DNA of 64,000 nucleotides, taken from contig NZ_LLZC01000012.1 of NCBI RefSeq assembly GCF_001461825.1, positions 186,001 through 250,000 of the forward strand, written 5' to 3'. The notes under the pieces are model-generated. The model did no database searches. It saw only the letters and a program-made list of their open reading frames with translations, and was not told the origin of the DNA. Below, piece by piece: positions 20,677 through 31,489 of the stretch. Each line of letters starts with the position of its first letter. Position 1 is the stretch's first letter. Source of the stretch: Bacillus velezensis (GTDB taxonomy: Bacteria > Bacillota > Bacilli > Bacillales > Bacillaceae). The position numbers were made by a program, and so were the translations under genes.

Positions 20677-21519
20677 TTGCGTAACAATTACATGTTTTCC
20701 GTGTACAGAGTCGCGTTTACCTTGTTTTTTATCATGCTGAGCCTGTTGTATATCTTTCCGATGATCTGCCTATTGCTCGGTTCATTAAAGCCGTCATCTG
20801 AGCTGATGCGCATCGGGCTGAATCTGCGTCTTGATCCGGATGTGATGAGCCTTGATAACTATACGTATTTGTTCAACGGGGGGAGCATTTATTTCAAATG
20901 GTTTTTTAACAGCCTGCTGCTCGGCGTTCTCACCACGGTTCTCACGCTGTTTTTTTCCTCTTTGATCGGCTACGGACTCGGTGTCTACGAATTTAAAGGC
21001 AGAAATATTATTTTCGTTCTTGTGCTGATCATTATGATGGTGCCTCTTGAAGTGATGATGCTTCCGTTGTTCAAATTGACGGTGGGTCTTCATTTGATCG
21101 ATTCTTATACGGGGGTGATTCTGCCGTTTATTGTGTCGCCTGTCGCCGTGTTCTTTTTCCGGCAATATGCGCTCGGACTTCCGAAGGATTTGCTTGATTC
21201 AGCAAGAATGGACGGCTGCACCGAATTCGGCATTTTTTTCAGAATTATGGCGCCGCTCATGAAACCGGCATTCGGGGCAATGATCATTCTTCAATCTTTA
21301 AACAGCTGGAATAACTTTTTATGGCCGCTGATCGTGCTTCGGTCGAAAGAAATGTTTACGCTTCCAATCGGACTTTCAGGGCTGCTGAGTCCGTACGGAA
21401 ACAACTATGACATGCTGATTTCCGGGTCCGTTTTTGCGATACTGCCGGTGATCATCATATTCTTGTTTTTCCAAAAATACTTCATTTCCGGCCTCACAGT
21501 AGGCGGAGTGAAGGGATAG
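20677..21519 (+). CDS. araQ: arabinooligosaccharide ABC permease AraQ
   Basis: 280 residues, six helices of the CarB/MalG-type permease with an EAA-like loop (LLDSARMDGCTEFGIFFRI) near residue 170-188. Start is TTG 20677, supported by AAAGGGGAGGG inside the araP end; there is no ATG with a ribosome site that keeps the first helix. Second membrane subunit of AraNPQ. Confidence 0.95.
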   Translation: MRNNYMFSVYRVAFTLFFIMLSLLYIFPMICLLLGSLKPSSELMRIGLNLRLDPDVMSLDNYTYLFNGGSIYFKWFFNSLLLGVLTTVLTLFFSSLIGYGLGVYEFKGRNIIFVLVLIIMMVPLEVMMLPLFKLTVGLHLIDSYTGVILPFIVSPVAVFFFRQYALGLPKDLLDSARMDGCTEFGIFFRIMAPLMKPAFGAMIILQSLNSWNNFLWPLIVLRSKEMFTLPIGLSGLLSPYGNNYDMLISGSVFAILPVIIIFLFFQKYFISGLTVGGVKG

Positions 21520-23037
<1,518 letters not shown>

Positions 23038-23044
23038 TGTTCCG

Positions 23045-23074
23045 AAAAGCCGGGCTGCGCTGCCGGCTTTTTTT
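23045..23074 (+). terminator. terminator of the ara operon
   Basis: AAAAGCCGG...CCGGCTTTTTTT hairpin eight bases after the abfA stop. Confidence 0.9.
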
Positions 23075-23147
23075 CACGCAAAAATCATCTCCTGTTATCT
23101 GATAATTGTGATAATATTTAGAAAAAGAGAAAAGGGGCTGGGATTAA

Positions 23148-24944
23148 ATGAATGCGATTACAATCGTCATAGCGTCTATATGTATTTTGGCGATCGCCTA
23201 TCGGCTTTACGGTACCTTTATGATGGTCAAAGTATTAAAAATCAATGATCAGACACCGACTCCGGCCCATGTGCTTGAGGATGGGAAAGATTATGTGCCG
23301 ACGAATAAGTGGGTGTCATTCGGCCACCACTTCGCGGCAATCGCCGCTGCCGGCCCGCTTGTCGGACCGATTCTGGCAGCTCAGTTCGGCTATCTGCCCG
23401 GGCTTTTATGGCTGTTAATCGGGGCGGTGATCGGAGGAGCCGTGCACGATATTGTCGTATTGTTTGCATCAATGCGGAAAAACGGGAAAACGCTTTCTGA
23501 AGTTGCCAAAGAAGAGCTCGGCCCGGTGGCGGGTTTTTGCACGGGTCTCTCGATGCTGTTTATCATTACGATCACGATGGCGGGGCTGTCCATGGTTGTG
23601 CTGCACGCGCTTGAGAAAAACCCGTGGGGAACGTTTGCGGTGGGGATTACGATTCCGATCGCGATGGGGGTCGGCCTCTACTATAAAAAAACAGGCAATC
23701 TCAAACTCGCATCAACTGTCGGGTTTCTTTTGTTAATGGCCGGTGTTGTCATCGGGCCGCGGCTGCAGGCAACGGCTCTCGGGGACATGCTGACACTGGA
23801 TGCGAAAACGCTTGCAGTGGCGCTTCCTGTCTATGCGTTTTTCGCCGCGGCGCTTCCGGTTTGGCTTTTACTGGCTCCGCGTGACTATTTAAGCAGTTTT
23901 ATGAAAATCGGGGTTTTTGCCGCTTTGATTGCAGGCGTCTTTTTCGTCAATCCCGCCATTAAATTCCCGGCCGTAACGGAGTTTATTCACGGCGGAGGGC
24001 CGGTGATCGCGGGTCCTGTCTGGCCGTTTATTTCAATAACGATTGCCTGCGGCGCCATTTCAGGCTTTCATGCATTTGTCGGTTCCGGCACAACGCCGAA
24101 AATGCTGGATAAATGGAGTGATATAAAGCCGGTTGCTTTCGGAGCGATGCTTGTGGAATGTCTCGTCGGAATTATGGCGCTCATTGCAGCTGCCGCTCTT
24201 GAGCCCGCCGACTATTTTGCCATTAACAGCACGCCTGAAATATTCCGCACCCTCGGGATGAATGTCGTCCATTTCCCTGAATTGAGCAAAGAAATCGGGC
24301 TCAGTCTGGAAGGAAGAACGGGCGGAGCCGTTACGCTTGCCGTCGGAATGACGTATATCTTTACGGAGATTCCGTTTTTCAGTCATTTGGCTTCATACTT
24401 TTTTCAATTCGTCATTATGTTTGAAGCGGTGTTTATTTTAACGGCGATTGATGCGGGAACCCGTGTCGCCCGGTACTTGATTCAAGAGTTTTTCGGAGAG
24501 GTCTATAAGCCGCTGAAAAAAACAGACTGGCTGCCGGGCTCGATTTTCTCAAGCGCGCTCGCCTGCCTGCTGTGGGGCTATCTTCTGTATTCGGGCGATA
24601 TCAGCTCCATTTGGGCGCTGTTCGGCGTATCCAATCAGCTTATGGCGTCTGTCGGCTTAATTATCGGTGCGACCGTCGTATTAAAAATAGCGGATAAGCG
24701 GCTCTATATGCTGACATGCCTGATTCCTCTCGCTTATTTGTACGTGACCGTCAACTATGCGGGTTATTGGATGGTGCGGTATGTGTATTTGAACCCCGAA
24801 GCGGCGGGATACAACGTGCTGAATGGCGTTTTATCCATTATCATGCTCATTCTCGGGCTTGTGATTATCATTGCGGCTGTGAAAAAATGGGCGAATGTAT
24901 GGCGTGATCCGAGTGCCAGACTGGAAGCTTCAATACCCGGATAA
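23148..24944 (+). CDS. cstA: carbon starvation protein CstA-type transporter
   Basis: 598 residues, strongly hydrophobic with roughly fifteen membrane helices. The CstA family signature is visible early (VSFGHHFAAIAAAGPLVGPILAAQFGYLPG, about residue 56-85) and again at ISGFHAFVGSGTTPKM. Family members take up peptides or pyruvate during carbon starvation; which applies here cannot be read from sequence. GAAAAGGGGCTGGG precedes the ATG. Single gene, ending opposite glcF. Confidence 0.9.
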   Translation: MNAITIVIASICILAIAYRLYGTFMMVKVLKINDQTPTPAHVLEDGKDYVPTNKWVSFGHHFAAIAAAGPLVGPILAAQFGYLPGLLWLLIGAVIGGAVHDIVVLFASMRKNGKTLSEVAKEELGPVAGFCTGLSMLFIITITMAGLSMVVLHALEKNPWGTFAVGITIPIAMGVGLYYKKTGNLKLASTVGFLLLMAGVVIGPRLQATALGDMLTLDAKTLAVALPVYAFFAAALPVWLLLAPRDYLSSFMKIGVFAALIAGVFFVNPAIKFPAVTEFIHGGGPVIAGPVWPFISITIACGAISGFHAFVGSGTTPKMLDKWSDIKPVAFGAMLVECLVGIMALIAAAALEPADYFAINSTPEIFRTLGMNVVHFPELSKEIGLSLEGRTGGAVTLAVGMTYIFTEIPFFSHLASYFFQFVIMFEAVFILTAIDAGTRVARYLIQEFFGEVYKPLKKTDWLPGSIFSSALACLLWGYLLYSGDISSIWALFGVSNQLMASVGLIIGATVVLKIADKRLYMLTCLIPLAYLYVTVNYAGYWMVRYVYLNPEAAGYNVLNGVLSIIMLILGLVIIIAAVKKWANVWRDPSARLEASIPG

Positions 24945-24974
24945 ATCCGCGGCCGTCCGAACATTGCAGCATCA

Positions 24975-25009
24975 TAAAAAAGCAGAGAGCCGATCGGTCT
25001 CTCTGCTTT
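24975..25009. terminator. terminator between cstA and glcF
   Basis: AGCAGAGAG...CTCTCTGCT hairpin. The uninterrupted U-tract is on the minus strand, so it mainly ends glcDF, though cstA may also use it. Confidence 0.8.
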
Positions 25010-25013
25010 CATC

Positions 25014-26342
25014 TTATGACAAATCCGCCGCTTCCAAAAGGTAATCCGCCAAATGAACCGCGCGGACACGGCCTGTTAATCCTTCGCGCAAAATGCCGAG
25101 CTGCATTTGCAAAAGGCATCCGGGATTGGCTGTCACGATGACGGCCGCCTCCGTTTTTCCGGCGGCTTTCATCTTGCTGTCTAATATTTTCATAGACATT
25201 TCTGACTCTGTTATATTATAAATTCCCGCCGACCCGCAGCAGCTGTCGGCCTTTTCCATTTCTCTGTACTCAGCCCCTTTAATGCTTTTCAAAAGCGTGC
25301 GCGGTTCCTCTGACGTATGCATCACATTGCGGAGATGGCAGGAGTCCTGATATGTGACGATATGAGGAGACTGTGCCCGCAGGTTTTTTTGATGGAACTT
25401 CAGATCAACCAGTACGGATGAAAAGTCTTTGAGCTTCCGGACGAATTGTTCGGCACGTTCCGCCCATCCAGGTTCATCTTTCAGTAAATGCGGATATTCC
25501 TGAAGAAAGGCGCCGCATCCGCCGGCGTTTGTAATGATATAATCAGCGTCAAGCGCTTCAAAAGCCGCGATATTCCGCTTGGCCAGTTCTTTTCCCATCT
25601 CTTTTTCTCCGCTGTGCCCGTGAAGCGCGCCGCAGCACGCCTGGCCGTCCGGAACCGCGATTTCACACCCGGCCGCCTGTAAAAGCGCCGTTGTCGCATG
25701 ATTTGTCGCTAAAAACATCGTATCCATTAAGCAGCCCGAGAAAAAAGCGGCCCGTTTTTGGACGGGACCCGCGGCAGGAAGAAAACGCGGCCTTTCCTTC
25801 ATGTCTTTCCGTTTCGGGGCGGGCGGGAGCACTTGTTCCATTGTGCGCAGATGTTCAGGCAAAACGCGCAGCATACCGGTTTTTCTGACGGCGGTCTGCA
25901 GTCCCGATCTTTGGTATATTCCGAGAAGATTCACGGCTGTCTGCATGCGGTTTTGATGAGGGAAAAGCCCGGTGAAGGCGGCTTTCCGCAAGAGGCGCAC
26001 GCCCGGCTTATGTTTTTTATTTTGATGAATGATATCCCTCGCTTCTTCAAGCAGCTGTCCGTAATTGACCCCTGCCGGACAAACGGGCTCGCATGCCCGG
26101 CACCCGAGACACAGCGAAAGTGAGCGCTCGACATCTTCATCCGGCTCGATCAGTCCGTCAGTGACGGCTTTCATCAGGGCGATCCGGCCGCGCGGCGAAT
26201 GGGATTCTTGAAATCCCGATTCGATATAGGTCGGACAGGAAGGAAGGCAGAAGCCGCAGCGCATACAGTTCAGCAATTCACCTTCATCCATGCGGTTTTT
26301 GAATTCTGTTTGAATTTGTTGCTGCTCTCTAGCCGTTGTCAT
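25014..26342 (-). CDS. glcF: glycolate oxidase iron-sulfur subunit GlcF
   Basis: 442 residues with two 4Fe-4S ferredoxin motifs: C26/C29/C32/C36 and C78/C81/C84/C88, each ending CP. Two CCG-type cysteine-rich domains follow (QACCGALHG, DSCCGSAG), as in GlcF/heterodisulfide-reductase-like electron carriers. It should pass electrons from GlcD to the membrane. Start overlaps the glcD end by four bases. No glcE gene is adjacent, so the complex appears to be two-subunit here. Confidence 0.92.
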   Translation of the reverse strand: MTTAREQQQIQTEFKNRMDEGELLNCMRCGFCLPSCPTYIESGFQESHSPRGRIALMKAVTDGLIEPDEDVERSLSLCLGCRACEPVCPAGVNYGQLLEEARDIIHQNKKHKPGVRLLRKAAFTGLFPHQNRMQTAVNLLGIYQRSGLQTAVRKTGMLRVLPEHLRTMEQVLPPAPKRKDMKERPRFLPAAGPVQKRAAFFSGCLMDTMFLATNHATTALLQAAGCEIAVPDGQACCGALHGHSGEKEMGKELAKRNIAAFEALDADYIITNAGGCGAFLQEYPHLLKDEPGWAERAEQFVRKLKDFSSVLVDLKFHQKNLRAQSPHIVTYQDSCHLRNVMHTSEEPRTLLKSIKGAEYREMEKADSCCGSAGIYNITESEMSMKILDSKMKAAGKTEAAVIVTANPGCLLQMQLGILREGLTGRVRAVHLADYLLEAADLS

Positions 26343-27751
26343 TTCATCACCACCACGCGTTTCCTTGATGAATTGGCGAATATTTTTCCCGGATTCAGCA
26401 GATTTTGGGGATCAAGCGCTTGTTTGATCGCTTTCATGGCGGTGATGCCTTCTGTTTTCAGCTTCATTTCTAAATACGGCGCTTTTACGATGCCGACCCC
26501 GTGTTCACCCGTTATCGTCCCGCCCAGTTCAATCGCTTTTTCAAAAATGGCGGCAAAAGCTTTTTCGACACGTTCCATCTCCTCTGTATTTCGGATATCG
26601 GTGGTGCACGTCGGATGGAGGTTGCCGTCTCCGGCATGACCGAATGTGCAGATGGACAAGCCGTATGTTTCTGCAATCTCGTTAATGGCTTTGACCATGC
26701 TGGCAATTTGTGATCTCGGCACGGTCGCATCTTCCAGAATCGTTGTCGGTTTCAGCCGGGCAAGGGCTGATAATGCCGACCTTCTGGCCTCTGTAAGCGA
26801 GAATGCCTCTTCCTCGGTTTCAGCCGTTTGGACGGATACGGCTGCTCCGTTTTTACAGATGGCTTCGATTTTTTCCATATCTCGTCTGACCGTTTCGATG
26901 TCACCGTCCTGTTCGATCAGCAGCACCGCTTTTGCGTCGGTCGGAAGCCCGATCTTGGCGTAATCTTCAATGACCTGCAGTGTCGGCTGATCCAGAAATT
27001 CGAGTGTCGCCGGAATGATTTTTTCAGCGATGATGGCAGAAACCGATTCCGCAGCCGCTTCAATATGTTCATAGAGTGCAAGCAGCGTTTTTTTCGTTTC
27101 CGGCTTCGGAACCAGCTTTAAAGTCGCTTCCGTCACAACGCCGAGCGTCCCTTCTGATCCGACGAAAAGCCGGGTCAGATCATAACCGGCGACATCCTTT
27201 GTCAGCTTTCCTCCTGTGCGGATGATATCGCCTGAAGCCAAGACGGCTTCAAGGCCGAGGACATAATCCCGGGTGACGCCGTACTTCAAACCGCGCAGCC
27301 CGCCGGAATTTTCATTAATATTCCCGCCGATCGTCGATATTTTCATGCTGCTCGGATCAGGCGGATAAAATAAACCTTTTTGTTCAACCGCACGGATCAT
27401 ATCTTGCGTGATTACGCCCGGCTGGACGGTTGCCGTCAAATTTTCTTCATCGATTTCTAGAATGCGGTTCATATGTTTGAATAAAAGCACAAGCCCGCCT
27501 TCAGACGGACATGTGCCGCCGCATAAGTTTGTGCCTGAACCCCTCGGCACGATCGGAATGTCATGCCTGCTGCAAATCGTTAGTATACGCGACACGTCAT
27601 CCGCGCTGCGGGGGGCGATTACCGCATCCGGCATGGCTTGCAGCTGAGGAGCCGCATCATAAGAATACACAAGACGGCCCGCCGCCGAATCATCATAATT
27701 CTCCTTCCCGACCGTCCGGATGAACGCTTCTTTTGCCTCTCGTGAAATCAT
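26339..27751 (-). CDS. glcD: glycolate oxidase FAD subunit GlcD
   Basis: 470 residues of the FAD_binding_4 / FAD-oxidase C family. The FAD segment PRGSGTNLCGG is near residue 70-80 and the C-terminal catalytic region has GHAGDGNLHP and EHGVGIVK. Oxidises glycolate (or D-lactate, the main alternative substrate in this family). GGGAGGTT precedes the ATG. A cre site lies in its leader, and a PucR-type regulator gene lies directly upstream. Confidence 0.9.
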   Translation of the reverse strand: MISREAKEAFIRTVGKENYDDSAAGRLVYSYDAAPQLQAMPDAVIAPRSADDVSRILTICSRHDIPIVPRGSGTNLCGGTCPSEGGLVLLFKHMNRILEIDEENLTATVQPGVITQDMIRAVEQKGLFYPPDPSSMKISTIGGNINENSGGLRGLKYGVTRDYVLGLEAVLASGDIIRTGGKLTKDVAGYDLTRLFVGSEGTLGVVTEATLKLVPKPETKKTLLALYEHIEAAAESVSAIIAEKIIPATLEFLDQPTLQVIEDYAKIGLPTDAKAVLLIEQDGDIETVRRDMEKIEAICKNGAAVSVQTAETEEEAFSLTEARRSALSALARLKPTTILEDATVPRSQIASMVKAINEIAETYGLSICTFGHAGDGNLHPTCTTDIRNTEEMERVEKAFAAIFEKAIELGGTITGEHGVGIVKAPYLEMKLKTEGITAMKAIKQALDPQNLLNPGKIFANSSRKRVVVMK

Positions 27752-27773
27752 GTTCTCCCAACCTCCCTGATAA

Positions 27774-27787
27774 GAAAAGCGTTTTCA
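27774..27787 (-). promoter_or_regulatory. cre site in the glcDF leader
   Basis: On the minus strand this reads TGAAAACGCTTTTC, a good match to the CcpA site, 23 bases before the glcD start and downstream of a TACAAT-type -10 (27797-27792). It implies repression of glycolate oxidation in glucose. Confidence 0.7.
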
Positions 27788-27850
27788 TTTAATTGTAAAG
27801 AAAAACGATTCCGCACACTATGGAGAAACATATGAAAAATGATGATATGA

Positions 27851-28936
27851 TTACGTGATTTTTGTATGTTGATCTAAAAAGCGCAGCGCCAAATAAAAAG
27901 CCGTTATGTCTTCGGGGCGGTCAAGTTTCATATTTGTCAGTGATTCCAGTTTGGAAAGACGGTAGCGCAATGTATTGATATGAATATGCATGTCGTCGGC
28001 GGTGCGCTTTAACGATAATTGCCGGTCGAAAAAGGCGCGCAGCGTATCCAGAAGTTCTTCCCGGTCCAGTACATGCTCGAGAACCCGCCGTGAAAATTCC
28101 GACCTCGTGCGGGGTGTGATATCGGCAAGACACATATCCAGTTTTAAATCTTCTTCAAAGACGGCCTGCTTGTCACCGATACCGGCTGAAAGTGCTTTAT
28201 CCGCCTGTTCGTATGATTCCGTGAGGCGCTCTCCCGGAACGATCCGTCCGATGCCGGCGGTGACAGGCTGCCCGAAAACGGCGCCGATCTTTTTAATGAG
28301 CTGTGTTTTGGAAGCCGAATTTGCTTCATGATTAATGAGAATGCGTTCATTTCCCCAGCGGACAAACAGGTCTTCAGGGCATTCGTACTGCCAGAGCCGC
28401 CCGAGCTCCTCCGCTTTATATTGCTCATAACGGCCTTGAATGAGTATGATCCGGCGGTATGCGTGAAGGTCTGCGCCGATGAGCTTTGCTTTTTCTAAAA
28501 AGCCCGGAGACCATTCTTTCAGCTGCAGCCAATCAACCATAAAGGATTCAAGCATTCTCGCACGCCACTGCGCTTCTTCCATATGGCGCGTTTCTTTAAT
28601 AAACAGCTCCGTCATTTTTCTGAGCAATTCTCCGAAAGGAAGGATATCGTCAGGGTCTCCTGTCAGACCGAATACTCCGATCACTTCATGACCTGAAAAA
28701 ACGGGGAGGTTCAGTCCTGCTTTTACGCCCTCGAGCCGTTTTTCATCTTCTTTCGTAATGATGACATTCCGTTTTTCGCGCGCGCAGATCAGTGCGCCTT
28801 CATGAAACCATCCGGCGCGCGCCTCGTTGGTGCCCGCGATGATCATTCCTTTTGTATCGGCAATAATCACTTCGCGGCTGTACATATGTTTGACTTCGGC
28901 AATCAACTTCTTTGCCAGTTCCGGCTGTAACTGCAT
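27851..28936 (-). CDS. ysfB: PucR/CdaR-type transcriptional regulator YsfB
   Basis: 361 residues: an N-terminal diacid-recognition domain (about 1-135), a middle GGDEF-like region, and a C-terminal PucR helix-turn-helix with the signature LKRTADDMHIHINTLRYRLSKLE near 310-335. CdaR relatives respond to glycerate or sugar diacids. The position, codirectional and just upstream of glcDF, suggests it controls them; this is inference. I use ATG 28936 (AGGGGGA five bases before it) instead of the ATG at 28954. Confidence 0.85.
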   Translation of the reverse strand: MQLQPELAKKLIAEVKHMYSREVIIADTKGMIIAGTNEARAGWFHEGALICAREKRNVIITKEDEKRLEGVKAGLNLPVFSGHEVIGVFGLTGDPDDILPFGELLRKMTELFIKETRHMEEAQWRARMLESFMVDWLQLKEWSPGFLEKAKLIGADLHAYRRIILIQGRYEQYKAEELGRLWQYECPEDLFVRWGNERILINHEANSASKTQLIKKIGAVFGQPVTAGIGRIVPGERLTESYEQADKALSAGIGDKQAVFEEDLKLDMCLADITPRTRSEFSRRVLEHVLDREELLDTLRAFFDRQLSLKRTADDMHIHINTLRYRLSKLESLTNMKLDRPEDITAFYLALRFLDQHTKIT

Positions 28937-28960
28937 GGCGATCCCCCTCGCCATTATTAT

Positions 28961-28993
28961 ACAAAAAAAACCGGGTGTGCCATCACCCGGTTC
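28961..28993 (-). terminator. terminator of sspI
   Basis: On the minus strand, ACCGGGTG / CACCCGGT hairpin followed by eight T residues, six bases after the sspI stop. Confidence 0.88.
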
Positions 28994-28997
28994 ATGC

Positions 28998-29213
28998 TTA
29001 TTGCGCAGGTTTTAATCCGCCTTCAAGTGTTTTGAGCATTTCATTTTTTTCTGAGTCCGACGCATGCTGCCAAAGAACTTCGAATAAGACGCCGAGGCCC
29101 GGAAGCATTTTTTCTTCACCGCTTTGGATGGCGTCAACGATAGTATGCTCCAGCTGATCCTGGTTATTGCCGGTTACATTGGCAATAACGGCGTTGCGTA
29201 AATTAAGATCCAT
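28998..29213 (-). CDS. sspI: small acid-soluble spore protein I
   Basis: 71 residues, beginning [17 protein letters not shown], the known N terminus of SspI, a minor spore-core protein. It is not the alpha/beta DNA-binding type. AAAGGAGCGG precedes the ATG. Expressed in the forespore in B. subtilis (sigma-G); I did not find a convincing sigma-G promoter by eye. Divergent from ysgA. Confidence 0.95.
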   Translation of the reverse strand: MDLNLRNAVIANVTGNNQDQLEHTIVDAIQSGEEKMLPGLGVLFEVLWQHASDSEKNEMLKTLEGGLKPAQ

Positions 29214-29333
29214 TACAACCGCTCCTTTTTCCTGAATGTGATACGCATATTCTTACCGCGCACGCGGTTTATTATGTGCTGTTCTTAAGATATAATAACA
29301 ACATGCATGAAAAAAGGAGAGCACAGACATAAA

Positions 29334-30080
29334 GTGAAACGAATCGACTCTGCAAAAAACCAAAAAGTGAAGGATTGGAAAAAACTTCACACAAAAAAAG
29401 AGAGACTTAAAACGAATACATTTCTGATAGAAGGAGAGCATCTGGCAGAAGAAGCGCTCAAATCAAAGGGAACGGTAAAAGAAATTCTCGTAAACGATGA
29501 GAGCGCCATCCCGGCCGATCTGGACATGAGTATCCCGTGCTACGTGCTGAGCGAAGACGCGTTTTCAGCCGTGACGGAAACGGAAACGCCGCAGCGGATC
29601 GCCGCGGTCTGCCATATGCCGGATAAGCAGCCTGATCAGCTGAAGCGGCTGCTTCTGATTGATGCCGTGCAGGACCCGGGGAATTTAGGAACAATGATCA
29701 GAACGGCAGATGCGGCGGGGATCGACGCCGTTGTCCTTGGTGAGGGAACAGCAGACCCGTACAACGGAAAAACGCTGCGTTCAGCACAAGGTTCTCATTT
29801 TCATATTCCCATTTTGAAACGTCCGCTTGATGAGTTTACCGCTGAGCTGAAATCACAAGGCGTCGCGATCTACGGCACGGCGCTTGAAAACGGTGCGGCT
29901 TATCAAAGCGTGAAGCCTGAAGAATCGTTCGCGTTAATCGTCGGGAACGAGGGGGCGGGAGTGGACGCCGGCCTTCTGCAAAAAACGGATCTCAACTTGT
30001 ACGTTCCGCTGTACGGACAGGCGGAATCGCTGAATGTGGCGGTAGCGGCCGCCATCCTCGTTTATCATCTCAGAGGATAG
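29334..30080 (+). CDS. ysgA: TrmH/SpoU-family RNA 2'-O-methyltransferase YsgA
   Basis: 248 residues: an N-terminal RNA 2'-O-ribose substrate-binding domain (about 25-90), then a SPOUT knot with the three family motifs (DAVQDPGNLGTMIRTADAAG, IVGNEGAGV, LNVAVAAAILVYHL). It probably methylates 23S rRNA. The start is GTG 29334: the protein then begins like B. subtilis YsgA with equal length. An upstream ATG at 29307 lacks a ribosome site. The GGAGA at 29316-29320 is spaced a little long. Confidence 0.9.
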   Translation: MKRIDSAKNQKVKDWKKLHTKKERLKTNTFLIEGEHLAEEALKSKGTVKEILVNDESAIPADLDMSIPCYVLSEDAFSAVTETETPQRIAAVCHMPDKQPDQLKRLLLIDAVQDPGNLGTMIRTADAAGIDAVVLGEGTADPYNGKTLRSAQGSHFHIPILKRPLDEFTAELKSQGVAIYGTALENGAAYQSVKPEESFALIVGNEGAGVDAGLLQKTDLNLYVPLYGQAESLNVAVAAAILVYHLRG

Positions 30081-30109
30081 GTTGCGAAAAGCCTTGGATT
30101 TCACTATAA

Positions 30110-30395
30110 TAGATAGCAATAATGTAAAAACCGTGACAGAGGACGTCAATTTTTGCACACACTGCCTTCCAGGGAGAAAATGCCGCTGACTGAGAGCATT
30201 TTTATCGCAGCACAAAAATTGATTTTCACCTCTCGAGTTGTCACCGGGACCGCGCCAAACGCGCGTAAAGGTGAACCGGAACGATCGTTTCCGTTATGTC
30301 AATGAAGCTGTCGGCAGATGAAGTCTGCCTTAAAAAGGGTGGTACCGCGGCCACAACTCGTCCCTTCTCTCAAGGGGCGGGTTTTTTTGTTTTCT
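30110..30395 (+). promoter_or_regulatory. T-box leader of pheST (phenylalanine, tRNA-sensing)
   Basis: The 361-base gap upstream of pheS holds a T-box riboswitch. The T-box AGGGTGGTACCGCGG is at 30336-30350, and the terminator (CTCGTCCCTT...AAGGGGCGGG plus T-run) at about 30357-30389. Candidate Phe specifier TTC is at 30225-30227, after the motif TTGATT that also precedes the Thr specifier in the thrS leader. Uncharged tRNA-Phe is expected to cause read-through. Confidence 0.93.
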
Positions 30396-30441
30396 GAAAA
30401 AGGCATAGAACGGTTTGGTTTACATAAAAGGAGGATGCATG

Positions 30442-31476
30442 ATGGAAGAGAAGCTTAAACAGCTCGAACTGGAAGCTGCAGAAAAAGTAGAAGCGGCGGG
30501 TTCATTAAAAGAAGTTAACGACATTCGGGTGCAATATCTCGGAAAAAAAGGGCCGATTACAGAAGTTCTCCGCGGCATGGGCAAACTGTCCGCCGAAGAG
30601 CGCCCGAAAATGGGAGCGCTCGCCAATGAAGTGAGAGAGCGCATTGCAGCAGCCATTACGGCGAAAAATGAACAGCTTGAACAAGAAGAGATGAATAAAA
30701 AACTCAGCAGCCAGACGATTGACGTCACATTGCCGGGCAGTCAGGTAAACATCGGCGGACGCCATCCGCTGACGGTCGTTATTGAAGAAATTGAAGATTT
30801 ATTTATCGGAATGGGATATACCGTCGAAGAAGGCCCTGAAGTGGAAACGGATTATTACAACTTTGAGGCGCTGAACCTGCCGAAGGAACATCCGGCCCGC
30901 GACATGCAGGACAGCTTTTACATTACAGAAGAAATGCTGATGAGAACGCAGACGTCACCGGTGCAGACGCGCACGATGGAAAAGCATAAAGGAAAAGGCC
31001 CCGTCAAAATCATTTGTCCCGGTAAAGTGTATCGCCGCGACAACGATGACGCGACACATTCCCATCAGTTCATGCAGATTGAGGGTCTCGTCGTCGACCG
31101 CAAAATCAGCATGAGCGACCTGAAAGGCACGCTTGAATTGGTCGCCAAAAAAATGTTCGGCCAAGATCGTGAAATCAGGCTCCGTCCGAGCTTTTTCCCA
31201 TTCACAGAGCCTTCTGTCGAGGTGGATGTGACCTGCTTTAAGTGCGGCGGACAAGGTTGCTCCGTCTGCAAAAAAACAGGCTGGATCGAAATTCTCGGCG
31301 CCGGCATGGTTCACCCGAACGTGTTGAAGATGGCCGGATTCAATCCTGAGGAATACCAGGGTTTTGCTTTCGGAATGGGTGTGGAACGTATCGCGATGCT
31401 GAAATACGGCATTGAAGATATCCGCCATTTCTATACCAATGATGTCAGATTCATTTCGCAGTTTAAACAGGCGTAA
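30442..31476 (+). CDS. pheS: phenylalanyl-tRNA synthetase alpha subunit
   Basis: 344 residues: N-terminal coiled-coil (about 1-85) then the class II catalytic core with motif 2 ([16 protein letters not shown]) and motif 3 ([17 protein letters not shown]). Charges tRNA-Phe as part of an alpha2-beta2 enzyme. ATG 30442 gives MEEKLKQLE and is seven bases after AGGAGG; upstream in-frame starts are too close to it. Co-transcribed with pheT, 13 bases downstream. Confidence 0.97.
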   Translation: MEEKLKQLELEAAEKVEAAGSLKEVNDIRVQYLGKKGPITEVLRGMGKLSAEERPKMGALANEVRERIAAAITAKNEQLEQEEMNKKLSSQTIDVTLPGSQVNIGGRHPLTVVIEEIEDLFIGMGYTVEEGPEVETDYYNFEALNLPKEHPARDMQDSFYITEEMLMRTQTSPVQTRTMEKHKGKGPVKIICPGKVYRRDNDDATHSHQFMQIEGLVVDRKISMSDLKGTLELVAKKMFGQDREIRLRPSFFPFTEPSVEVDVTCFKCGGQGCSVCKKTGWIEILGAGMVHPNVLKMAGFNPEEYQGFAFGMGVERIAMLKYGIEDIRHFYTNDVRFISQFKQA

Positions 31477-31489
31477 GAGGAGGATACAC

